DNA of 64,000 bases from Nitrosomonas communis (lineage in GTDB: Bacteria > Pseudomonadota > Gammaproteobacteria > Burkholderiales > Nitrosomonadaceae), in contig NZ_JAGFJM010000017.1 in assembly GCF_024102715.1 (NCBI RefSeq), positions 1 to 64,000 of the forward strand, written 5' to 3'. Every line of letters begins with the position of its first letter. The stretch's first letter is position 1. Both the position numbers and the translations under genes were made by a program. Of the stretch, positions 39,580 to 47,762 are shown in pieces. The notes under the pieces are model-generated. The model was given only the letters and a program-made list of their open reading frames with translations. It ran no database searches and was not told the DNA's origin.

Positions 39580-40454
39580 TAGCAAAGCTCAAATAAATTG
39601 ATTACGATCCATAGATGACTTATCCATCATCATTTCGCTGCAAAGTTTTGTCCGTTCGTAAGAAGGAAGGACTTACAATTACGCAGGCGGCAGCGCATTT
39701 TTGCGTGGGAATTGCCAGCGTGACGCGCTGGGTGAAGAATCCCAATCCCAAGCAGACCCGTAACAAACCGGTGACGAAGATCGACATGATCGCGTTGGCC
39801 CTGATGTGCAGGCGTTCCCGGACGCCTATCAAGCCGAACGGGCTCGTCGACCAGGTGTAAACGAAAAAGGTATCGACCATGCGCTGCGGCGTATGAACAT
39901 CAGCTATAGAAAAACACTGCGGCATCCCAAAGCGAACGAAGACAAACGGCACACCTTCCAGGTGACGATTAAGGTGTATGAAGCTCAAAACTGCGTCATC
40001 GTCTATATTGACGAGAGTGGTTTTGCGCACGATATGCCACGAACACATGGGTATGCGCCCATTGGCAAGTGGTGTCACGGTGTGTGTAATTAGCATGCCA
40101 GTGGCCGCATCAATGTTGTGATCGGCGCGTTAATCGGCAAATGTCTTCTGACGGTGGGATTGTTCAAAAGCAATATTGATGCAGATACTTTTTTCGGCTG
40201 GACGGTATACGATCTGTTGCCAAAACTCCCGCCAGCATCAGTTGTGGTCATGGATAACGCAATCTTTCACAAAAGGCAGGATATTCAAAATGCAATCACA
40301 CAAGCCGGACATACACTTGAATATCTGCCAGCATATTCACCAGACCTTAACTCCATTGAACACAAATGGGCACAAGCCAAAGCAATCAGAAAACAAAAAA
40401 ACCAAAACGTTGAGCAACTCATTAAAATTGAATCATTTTATATGACTTAGGCTA
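39580..40454 (+). mobile_element. IS630-family element, 875 bp
   Basis: Bounded by imperfect terminal inverted repeats of about 25 bases (TAGC at each tip, roughly 19 of 25 matching when TA is included) and by TA target duplications at 39578-39579 and 40455-40456, as expected for IS630/Tc1-type transposition. It contains one broken transposase gene. It sits inside the IS5-family fragment. Confidence 0.8.
39615..40450 (+). pseudogene. IS630-family transposase, frameshifted and interrupted
   Basis: Starts MTYPSSFRCKVLSVRK with an HTH (TITQAAAHFCVGIASVTRWV), shifts frame near 39800, continues as VQAFPDAYQAERARRPG, and meets an in-frame TAG at 40091-40093. The DDE catalytic acidic residues lie in YIDESGF, VVMDNAIFH and PDLNSIEHKWAQAK. 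With both a shift and a stop it is unlikely to be active. Confidence 0.85.
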
Positions 40455-40554
40455 TACCTCAAAAGGTGGCAAGGCACCTGGATTTCACCATCTGCTACTC
40501 CTCTTTTAAGTTATCTTCTAAAAGTATACTGGATTATCGCTATATCAGTCAGTA

Positions 40555-42045
40555 TCATCCCCGAGTTACCTGAATGGAATAGGGGCCTGTCCCTACAGGC
40601 GAATAGTGTCTTATACGGACGAAATACTCACCTGGTGAGAGCTGACGGCGAATCAGGGCGTTGAAAGAAATGCCTGAATCGTCGTTGCTGGCGATTTCCG
40701 GTGTTTGGCTGTTCGGGCCATGCAAGCTCATAAAAGTATCTGTCGTCCCGTTTGTTTGGATGGTATAGAAATCTTCATTGGTCACATTAAACCGATACAC
40801 GTCGCTTTCATTTGCTGCAGAAATCGACGCATTGATGCTTACGCCGTTTACCATGAGCTCAGGAATGGGCGTTGGAGTGGGACCGGGAGCTGGGCCAGAA
40901 GTACGCACACCAACTGCATAATTTCCTGTTGAGTTCGGATTATAAAGGCGAATACGCAGATAGTAGGTGCCTGCCGAGAGATTGCGGGTGATTTGTGCAT
41001 TAAAATTCTCGCCTGCATCGTCGTCTGATGCCACTTCGAAATTCTGATCGTTGGGACCAAACAGGGTCATGAAAGTATCAGATGGTCCAGTGGTGTACAT
41101 CGTGTGGGACCCAAAAGACGGGACTTCAAAGCGGAAAACGTCGGTTTCTCCTAGCGTTCCAATATCAGCCGGTGTTGGATTGGCATCAACAACAATGAAC
41201 GGTATTTGCGGTTGAGGCTGAGGACCAGCACCGTCGTACACAATACCCAAGGCGGTGCTGTCTAACACATCGATAGGACGCGGACCAATCTGCCCGGAAG
41301 GGGTGTTATTCATTGGGTCAGTCAAATTTTGTCCAAAAGGTCCGCCGTTTGCTGGCAGATAACCTTGACTCGGGAAGCGTAATTGCCACTCATGCCAGAC
41401 CTTATCAACCATACAATGATGCATGAAAAACACCGGATCATTCGGCGAGGTCATCGGCAACATAGAGCCGCCGACCCAAACATGTCCCCGGTTGTGGAGG
41501 TTGGGGCCAATCCAGCCTTCAAGTTGATTGCGGAAACTCGGATTGCTGTTCATGTTCCATGGAGATACATCATAGGGCGTAACAGCCATGACTTGATTAA
41601 TTTCGGCCTGGGTAGGTAAGGTTGGCAGTCCGTTCTGACCAAAAGCGCGCGTGAGTGGACCAGCCGGTAGTCCACTAGAATTGATTACTGTCCATTGGCC
41701 AGCCCGGAATGGGCCGGTCCGGACGACACCACCAGCATCGCCGTCTCCCCCGAGAAGGTCATCATTCCACATGGAGGCATTCGCCCCTCCCGATGGCCAG
41801 TTCCAGTAGGGTATGCCGAGATTGGGGTTGCCTGATACGCGCTGAAGTTCCAGCTCGAGATCGAAAAGAAAACGGCGGTGCCAGGGCAGGAAGGCAGGAC
41901 ATCGATGAATGGCGCTCATGATGGCGTTTGCATGCCTGAGCACAAATTGGTCGTAGATCCCCTCTGCTTTTAAAGTTCGAATGGCGGCAACGAATTCTGA
42001 CCGTTCAGCAGCAGTCAGGGTGTTTGCATCTTTTCTGATAGCCAT
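40555..42045 (-). CDS. Tyrosinase with two C-terminal PPC domains
   Basis: A 496-residue type 3 copper oxidase. CuA ligands are His38, His47 and His56 (LRHAN, AIHRCP, FLPWHRRF). CuB ligands are His184, His188 and one of His209/His210 in the NDPVFFMHHCMVDKVWHEW block. Residues about 285-385 and 397-496 are two pre-peptidase C-terminal (PPC) beta domains, usually found on secreted enzymes. Yet the N-terminus MAIRKDANTLTAAER has no Sec or Tat signal, and the strong AAGGAGG site fixes that start. The family oxidises phenols to quinones. Last gene of the copper-oxidase block; IS debris lies just beyond it. Confidence 0.9.
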   Translation of the reverse strand: MAIRKDANTLTAAERSEFVAAIRTLKAEGIYDQFVLRHANAIMSAIHRCPAFLPWHRRFLFDLELELQRVSGNPNLGIPYWNWPSGGANASMWNDDLLGGDGDAGGVVRTGPFRAGQWTVINSSGLPAGPLTRAFGQNGLPTLPTQAEINQVMAVTPYDVSPWNMNSNPSFRNQLEGWIGPNLHNRGHVWVGGSMLPMTSPNDPVFFMHHCMVDKVWHEWQLRFPSQGYLPANGGPFGQNLTDPMNNTPSGQIGPRPIDVLDSTALGIVYDGAGPQPQPQIPFIVVDANPTPADIGTLGETDVFRFEVPSFGSHTMYTTGPSDTFMTLFGPNDQNFEVASDDDAGENFNAQITRNLSAGTYYLRIRLYNPNSTGNYAVGVRTSGPAPGPTPTPIPELMVNGVSINASISAANESDVYRFNVTNEDFYTIQTNGTTDTFMSLHGPNSQTPEIASNDDSGISFNALIRRQLSPGEYFVRIRHYSPVGTGPYSIQVTRG

Positions 42046-42087
42046 GAGAATTTCCTCCTTCTCTTAGTCTGCTTGAGTTTGTTTGAA

Positions 42088-42303
42088 CTATTTTTTTACC
42101 TTAGAAAACTCGACCGTATGCCGGGCGATCGCTCTCGCCAGTTCCAACAACGAATCGTATTGGGTATAAGGCAGATATCTCGAAGAAAACTTATTTTTTG
42201 TCCCATCATATTCGTAATTAATCTCCTTTCCATTAATTGACAGGTTGGCATCATCTTTTATTTCAATATTGCAACCTTCAAAATTTTCTTTATGGTGTGA
42301 CAT
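42088..42303 (-). CDS. Small Tyr-rich protein next to tyrosinase
   Basis: A 71-residue soluble protein, function unknown. AAGGAG seven bases before ATG 42303 sets the start; an in-frame ATG at 42324 overlaps this site and is rejected. It has five tyrosines, several within SSRYLPYTQYDSLLELARAI, a single Cys and a His-containing N-terminus (MSHHKENFEGC). There is no signal peptide. It ends 42 bases before the tyrosinase gene. A copper chaperone, a maturation helper or a substrate for the tyrosinase are all possible; none is shown by sequence. Confidence 0.75.
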   Translation of the reverse strand: MSHHKENFEGCNIEIKDDANLSINGKEINYEYDGTKNKFSSRYLPYTQYDSLLELARAIARHTVEFSKVKK

Positions 42304-42447
42304 TGTGAGACTCCTTTTTTGCATGATGAAAAATTGATCCGTCCTTCCTCTATATTTCTTTTTAAAAAAGAATTTTTTCTGTAACTCTGACCGGGTTAAC
42401 CACCATTACATTATGATAAGCCGGTAAAAGAATGATAATTGGCAGTC

Positions 42448-42924
42448 CTATTCATTCACCTCGCATTGCATTTTTAAAGTCATGATGTTTTCTGGATGAC
42501 GCCCATATCCCCGAATTACAGCAGATATGTCAACAAAAAAACCATCCAGCGTACTGTAATTTAAATTTACAAATCCAAGCGTTCTCGGAAAATCTGGCGC
42601 CGTATCTTTCATTCCCACTGTTTTTGTAGTCAGGAGTTCAAGGCTGATTATTTCTTTGAAACGAGATGTCTGAAACCTCCCAGATTTTGCTACTTTCTCA
42701 ACCATGAAACATCCATGGTAATGCGCTTTCAGTTCAAAAGTTCCTTCTTTCGAAATGACCAGCTCGCCAGAATGAAGCGTAGGAACTCCGGTGCAATCAC
42801 TTGTTTGCGTTGATTCAATATGGCAGGTCATGTTTTTCAGAGCAAAAGGCTGCTGTGACATTGCGGTGGAACTTGTCTTAGCAAGCAGCGCGACGCTCAT
42901 GAAAATCACAACAAATGGTTTCAT
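42448..42924 (-). CDS. Small secreted protein, unknown
   Basis: A 158-residue exported protein from ATG 42924, which has AAGGA eight bases upstream and begins a proper signal peptide (MKPFVVIFMSVALLAKTSSTAMS); the upstream in-frame start lacks both. The mature part has four cysteines (MTCHIES, SDCTG, HGCFMV, MQCEVNE) and is mostly beta by look. I recognise no family. It lies within the copper-oxidase block, 205 bases after the Cys-rich protein and 124 before the Tyr-rich one. Confidence 0.7.
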   Translation of the reverse strand: MKPFVVIFMSVALLAKTSSTAMSQQPFALKNMTCHIESTQTSDCTGVPTLHSGELVISKEGTFELKAHYHGCFMVEKVAKSGRFQTSRFKEIISLELLTTKTVGMKDTAPDFPRTLGFVNLNYSTLDGFFVDISAVIRGYGRHPENIMTLKMQCEVNE

Positions 42925-43129
42925 GTAGTCTATCCTTGAGAGTGTAAAGTGAGCGTGCAATGATGTATGCAAAGAAACACAAGAAGCTTGTCAATAAGCA
43001 ACAATCGCAATTTTTTCGGAATGCTTTGCGATTAACATCACGCACACTCACGGCCGACGGAGTGAATTATCCCAAGAACAGTTTAGCTGATGCATTCTTT
43101 ACAAGATCCATTGTTACGCCTGCATGCAG

Positions 43130-43903
43130 TTATTTCACACAGATACCTGCACAATCGGCACCACCTTTAGCAGGATCGCAATTGTCCGACGGATCATCCA
43201 CGCACTTCATCCCTTCAGGACAAGGAAATGCAGCAATGCCGCCACACATTTGTTTGGGTTTCTGATCATGGTAAGCAGGACTGCCTTTGGGTGGATAATC
43301 CATACGTTTTCCTTCCCCTGCCTTGGTGGGTTCCGCTGGTCCTAACTTAACGCTCTCCTCAACCCTTCGTGGTTGAATTGTTTCCACATCAATGGATTCA
43401 ACTTCTCCCTCGCTATGCCGGGCGGTATATACGCCAGCAACATCCAATGGAACAGGGCTTTTCACAACCAGAAATCCTTCCAGAAAGGCGAAATCCACAC
43501 AAACACCATCAATCGGACAAAAGTAGCCTGCAATGTCAAAACAATTTACGCCAACCGCCCCATCTGGCTGGAGCACTATTTTCTTGAAAGGTGTGACATC
43601 GAAGGGGCCTGGTTCAGAGCCAAACTGTGTTGCCAGTGCCACCTTGGCTGCAAGAGTGATTTTCTTGTTCGTAGGATTGTGGATATTGACGACTGTGCGG
43701 TAAGTGCCTCTCGCCAGGGCGCCATCCTGGTGCGGTAACAAGAGCGAACAGGTAACTTTTGCTCCATATTGATACTCAGTTTTGACTGTTTCTGAGTATT
43801 TCGTCGTTTCTGCCTGAGCGATTGACTGAGTGCCAATGAGACCAGACCAGCACCCTGATCCGAGCAGAAGAGAGAGAAGTTTGATCATATTGTGTCGTTT
43901 CAT
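43130..43903 (-). CDS. Secreted protein with Cys-rich tail
   Basis: A 257-residue exported protein from ATG 43903 (GAGGTG six bases upstream). The signal peptide ends near SIAQA. Residues about 40-160 look like one beta domain (SLLLPHQDGALARGTYRTVVNIHNPT). The last ~38 residues carry six cysteines in CGGIAAFPCPEG-KCVDDPSDNCDPAKGGADCAGIC, almost the same tail as the Kazal lipoprotein at 47307. The shared tail suggests a common surface partner or recent duplication. A hairpin at 43003-43033 (8-base arms) lies downstream. Confidence 0.75.
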   Translation of the reverse strand: MKRHNMIKLLSLLLGSGCWSGLIGTQSIAQAETTKYSETVKTEYQYGAKVTCSLLLPHQDGALARGTYRTVVNIHNPTNKKITLAAKVALATQFGSEPGPFDVTPFKKIVLQPDGAVGVNCFDIAGYFCPIDGVCVDFAFLEGFLVVKSPVPLDVAGVYTARHSEGEVESIDVETIQPRRVEESVKLGPAEPTKAGEGKRMDYPPKGSPAYHDQKPKQMCGGIAAFPCPEGMKCVDDPSDNCDPAKGGADCAGICVK

Positions 43904-44033
43904 GATAGTCACCTCATTTGGTTTCATGCCCCCTCAGCAGAGAGCGTCTTTTTAGCCCGCAGTGGTTTTACCTAGGCTGATGGTAGATCACTTTACCTTG
44001 TTCAACCTATAAGATAGAGTAACCCAACTTAAC

Positions 44034-44095
44034 TTACTGTTTAAAATATCGGCAGCATGTCATTTTTGCAGCTTGTTTTATACCCTTGTTTTCAT
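44034..44095 (-). other. Possible tiny or decayed ORF with strong ribosome binding site
   Basis: Between the fused oxidase and the Cys-rich protein, AAGGAG stands eight to nine bases before an ATG that encodes only MKTRV before a stop (44078-44095). One base off frame, the sequence continues as IKQAAKMTCCRYFKQ to a stop at 44034. It could be a leader peptide, a frameshifted small gene, or chance. The rest of 43904-44177 is unremarkable. Confidence 0.3.
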
Positions 44096-44177
44096 GAGAA
44101 TATCTCCTTGTATAGTGTGGTTATTAGGGCATATGCCTCATTGGCGCCACCATGTTTTCTTACTATCAACTATAAAA

Positions 44178-47129
44178 CTAAGTAATCATTACAAACCTCG
44201 CTTCTGATGGCACTCCCTGATTATTGACGATAAACAGCATGTAGTATCCTGGTGGCGCAATATTGCCATGTGCTGGCGCTTCGATTTCTATGGTGGTGGC
44301 AGTCTGCGGATGGACAGGCAGTTTGATGTAACGCTGACCAGCATCAGTATGGTGTGTTACCGCAATCGGTGCGATCAATACCACTGCATTGATATCAGTA
44401 GCTTGCGGCGTTTCGATCACAAAAATGCTCGCATAGGTGACAGAGGATGGCGCATTCGATATGACTGGCCGTGCACCCAAGCTAAGATAATCTGGTGAAT
44501 AAAGCTCCACCGAGTTCTGGTTTTCATCTGCGGTGCCTGGCGCGACGCCGCCTGCTGCCAGCACTCTGCCGTCCGGCAGCAGAATACATACCGAGTGATA
44601 CTGACGTGGGAAGTTTAATGGCGCGCCTACTGTCCAGCTATCCGTAGCTGGATCATAGCTTTCTGTTTCCAGCACCGGCGTGGGTGACCACTTCTGGCCA
44701 TTGCTGTGACCGCCTATGATAAGTACCTTACCGGTAGGCAACACTACAGCATTCACATTGGTGCGACCAAAATTCATGTCGGCGATCCGTGTCCATACCG
44801 AGCCGGCAATGCCGCCGCTGAATTCGATTACTTCAGCAGTCGCATTATTGCGCGCAATGGCGGGGCCTGCTACCCCGCCGCCAAATACGTACAGGCGTGT
44901 ACGTTCCGGATTTACGGTCGTATCAATCATGAGGAGGCTCATGCCTTCCTGGCGGTCGTAAAATTGCTGCTGTCCATAATCGGTCCAACTGCCATTGTTC
45001 GGTCCGGTCAGGGTCAAATAAGCGGTCTGGGTTCCTGCTGCACCGGCCCAGCCAGCACGCGTATAGAAAATTTCTCCGGAAGGCAGGAGATGCATGCCGG
45101 GATACAGTTCATCGAATAAGCGGTTTGCCCCGGCGATTGCTGTCCACGCGCCGCCGTCGAATACCTCTACTTCTGCTGCGACAGGGTGTCCGCCAGAAAA
45201 TGCGAGTACACGTCCGTCATTCAGGCTCAACGCTGTCGGATACCAACGCGCGTGTGTCATGCTGGCGGCTGGAGCAAACGTTCCGCTATCGGGGTTTGTG
45301 GTATTGGGTGTGAAAATGTAACATCGATTGTTAGTATGTCCCTGACCCGTTGGAGTTGTGTCTCCACCGATGACGAGTAAGCGTCCATCGCTTAAAAAAG
45401 TGTGGCCGCTGCAGAAAAGATCTTCCGGCAGAGGGATGATTCCAGGCATGATCTGCTTGCTTGCCGGATCCCAGATACGGGCTTCAAGTGGAAACTCGAC
45501 TCGATCAGGGCTTTCTGTTGCGCCTGAAAAGAGTAATACATGACCCGTATTCAATAATGCTCCGTGAACCACGAAGATTGGCGATGGATCCAATAGTTCC
45601 CAACTGTCATGGCCATGTGCGCCGCATGGATGAGGATCTACTTCCGGGCATTGGTGCACATGCACTGTCGGCAGCTGGTAACAGATTTTGTCAAGTTCCT
45701 CGTTGCTCAGCTCGACTTCCTGAGTAGCACGCAGCACTGCCGCCATGCCTTCCATCATATGCATCTCTACATGGCAGTGAATCAGGAAATCACCTTGTAG
45801 CCGGTATTTTTTACGCTTTTCCTTATATTGCTCAGCGTAAGCATCTGTCGATGAGTATTTAGGCTGATCCGTAGACTGTAAAAAGTGCGCTGGATGTTCC
45901 TGTTCGCTTGCGGTTGAAGAAGAATGATGATCTTCTTGGCCCTCATGCGGTTTGCACTCGCATTCAAGCGGCACAGGCTGGAGGATTACCGGTGGCACGA
46001 TGGTATCGGCGACAAACGACTCGGCAGGTCCGAGCGAGCGTGTATCAACCCATTCACTGCCCCATCGCCACCGTTGCCCATGCAAATGGAAATTGTGCCA
46101 TACCATACTCAAATCCAGATTGAACACATACCAGCGCACGCGCGCGCCGTATTCAGCCACAATAGTAGGGGTATTTCCCACGAAGGTGCGCCCGTTGATA
46201 GCAAATGACTCCAGTCCGGCACCGCTGCGCTCGGTGACAGTATGGGGTTGATTACCCACATGATTCCACGTAACCACAGCGCCCACGCCAACTGTTATAT
46301 CATCAGGTTCGAAACGTGGTGGCGTATCCAGAATATTGATGGTTGCTGTCAGAGGTCCTGTCGCCGTGACGCGCACACGTCCCTGCATCGGATGGAAACG
46401 GCAGTAGTATTCGAAAGTACCTTCCTGGTTGAAAGTGAAAGTAAATAGATCGCCTGCATTAAGTGAACCACTATCGAAAAGTGCATTTCCAACCTTAGCC
46501 GTGAGGCGGTGAAAAAAAATGGGCACTTCAAGGTCTGCTTTCTCGCAGTGGGGATCACGAACCACAATACCACCGAAAAGTCCACGCTTTACAACTTCCT
46601 CGATGTGCATATGATGGTCATGGAAAGGCCATGCTCCGATGGCGTCTTCTTTCACATCGAAGATGTAGCACCACTGGCCGCCAGGACAAATCGCATCGCT
46701 GCGATTAAATCCAGCATGGTCCTGCACGCCAAAAGGCCAAGAACCATCTGAGTCTATGCCGTAATGCAGGCCGTGCACATGAAGACTGTGAGGCTGGCTA
46801 TCGCCGTTTAGCACATGGACATAAAGCCTCTCACCCGGCTGCGTATAGATGACTGTTCCGGGAATTCTCCGCTCGACCCGAGGTTCATTGATATCCGCAG
46901 CAACGAGGGGCGTATTTTTTATTATGGTATAGGCGTCATCCAGATATTCGCGGTAGACCAAGGCATCCAGTGAACGCCGGTCTACTTCCGCTTGTGGAAT
47001 GGTAGCGTCCAGATGCGCCATGTTTCTCATGCAATCAAGCCGATGCTTATGATGCTCGGCATCGTCGGGGGCAACGGGACTGTAGTTCGATACTGCCTCG
47101 ATTTTGAGGTAGATATGTCTTACATTCAT
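44178..47129 (-). CDS. Multicopper oxidase fused to galactose-oxidase-like copper radical oxidase
   Basis: 983 residues. Part 1 (~90-470) has all four multicopper oxidase motifs: HSLHVHG (114-120), HDHHMH (170-175), HNFHLHG (345-351) and HCHVEMHMMEGM (451-462). Within it, 218-310 holds plastocyanin-like segments: YYCRFHPM (Cys243, His246, Met248) followed, not preceded, by an ITV-VGAVVTWNHVGNQPH segment (His296). Part 2 (~510-870) is a kelch propeller with the copper radical oxidase set: Cys573, Tyr630, Tyr844, His845; the final DUF1929-like domain supplies His926 (THHTDAGQR). Both enzymes look intact. No signal peptide is seen; GGAG precedes the ATG. Such enzymes oxidise phenols, metals, alcohols or aldehydes; the substrate is unknown. 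Confidence 0.9.
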   Translation of the reverse strand: MNVRHIYLKIEAVSNYSPVAPDDAEHHKHRLDCMRNMAHLDATIPQAEVDRRSLDALVYREYLDDAYTIIKNTPLVAADINEPRVERRIPGTVIYTQPGERLYVHVLNGDSQPHSLHVHGLHYGIDSDGSWPFGVQDHAGFNRSDAICPGGQWCYIFDVKEDAIGAWPFHDHHMHIEEVVKRGLFGGIVVRDPHCEKADLEVPIFFHRLTAKVGNALFDSGSLNAGDLFTFTFNQEGTFEYYCRFHPMQGRVRVTATGPLTATINILDTPPRFEPDDITVGVGAVVTWNHVGNQPHTVTERSGAGLESFAINGRTFVGNTPTIVAEYGARVRWYVFNLDLSMVWHNFHLHGQRWRWGSEWVDTRSLGPAESFVADTIVPPVILQPVPLECECKPHEGQEDHHSSSTASEQEHPAHFLQSTDQPKYSSTDAYAEQYKEKRKKYRLQGDFLIHCHVEMHMMEGMAAVLRATQEVELSNEELDKICYQLPTVHVHQCPEVDPHPCGAHGHDSWELLDPSPIFVVHGALLNTGHVLLFSGATESPDRVEFPLEARIWDPASKQIMPGIIPLPEDLFCSGHTFLSDGRLLVIGGDTTPTGQGHTNNRCYIFTPNTTNPDSGTFAPAASMTHARWYPTALSLNDGRVLAFSGGHPVAAEVEVFDGGAWTAIAGANRLFDELYPGMHLLPSGEIFYTRAGWAGAAGTQTAYLTLTGPNNGSWTDYGQQQFYDRQEGMSLLMIDTTVNPERTRLYVFGGGVAGPAIARNNATAEVIEFSGGIAGSVWTRIADMNFGRTNVNAVVLPTGKVLIIGGHSNGQKWSPTPVLETESYDPATDSWTVGAPLNFPRQYHSVCILLPDGRVLAAGGVAPGTADENQNSVELYSPDYLSLGARPVISNAPSSVTYASIFVIETPQATDINAVVLIAPIAVTHHTDAGQRYIKLPVHPQTATTIEIEAPAHGNIAPPGYYMLFIVNNQGVPSEARFVMIT

Positions 47130-47306
47130 GATTCCATCTCCTATTCAGAGGGGCAGTGCACAAACATAAAAGTACGTTTATTCAGTGACGATAGTCACAT
47201 CACAGTGCCCTTAAATCACTCTGCTGTCATTGGATGCATCTCTGATCGTCAGATCAAACTCAAACAGTCATTCCTTAGCGTTCATTTTTTCAAATTCTGA
47301 AGCTAT

Positions 47307-47762
47307 CTACTTAGCCATGCATACTCCTGGACAATCCGCTCCACCTTGCGCAGGGTCACAGTCATCACTTGGATCATCAATACAAGTCTGATCTTCTGGA
47401 CATGGAATGCCTGCAATACCACCACACGCCTGGGGTTGCGCTGGTTTGCATTCGCCCGCATGATCAATGGAAATACCTGCAGCGGCCGCCTCACATGCAT
47501 TACCATAAGTCTTACCGTCGCAGCCACAAACCGGGTTGTACTCCCTTGTGCATATCGTTGGTTTAGTTTTGCAGACCCCTTGCGCATCAGCAACTTGGCA
47601 TTGGCCGACACCAAGATCACAATACTGCTGATCAGGGCATGTCAGTCCCTGGATAGTGCCACAAATTATTTCAGAAGGCTGTGGTGGCTTGGAATCTTTG
47701 CAACCTACCAGCAGCATAGAGGAAATCGAAAAAGCAGCTAACAAAGTGATGAGTGCATTCAT
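47307..47762 (-). CDS. Kazal-type inhibitor-like lipoprotein
   Basis: A 151-residue lipoprotein: the signal ends in the lipobox LLVGC near residue 21, and AAGGAGG nine bases upstream is a very strong ribosome binding site. Three small Cys-rich modules follow: a CGTIQGLTCPDQQYCDLG unit, a Kazal domain with NPVCGCDGKTYGNACEA and HAGEC, and a tail CGGIAGIPCPED-TCIDDPSDDCDPAQGGADC shared with the 43130 protein. Kazal domains typically inhibit serine proteases. First gene of the copper-oxidase block, 177 bases before the fused oxidase. Confidence 0.88.
   Translation of the reverse strand: MNALITLLAAFSISSMLLVGCKDSKPPQPSEIICGTIQGLTCPDQQYCDLGVGQCQVADAQGVCKTKPTICTREYNPVCGCDGKTYGNACEAAAAGISIDHAGECKPAQPQACGGIAGIPCPEDQTCIDDPSDDCDPAQGGADCPGVCMAK

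Noticed and set aside
39620..40096. 158-codon minus-strand frame over the IS630 transposase
   Set aside because: Shadow of the transposase coding strand; no motifs of its own.
39615..40450. IS630 transposase considered as a programmed-frameshift gene
   Set aside because: Besides the frame change near 39800 there is an in-frame TAG at 40091, and no slippery run was seen at the junction, so decay is simpler.
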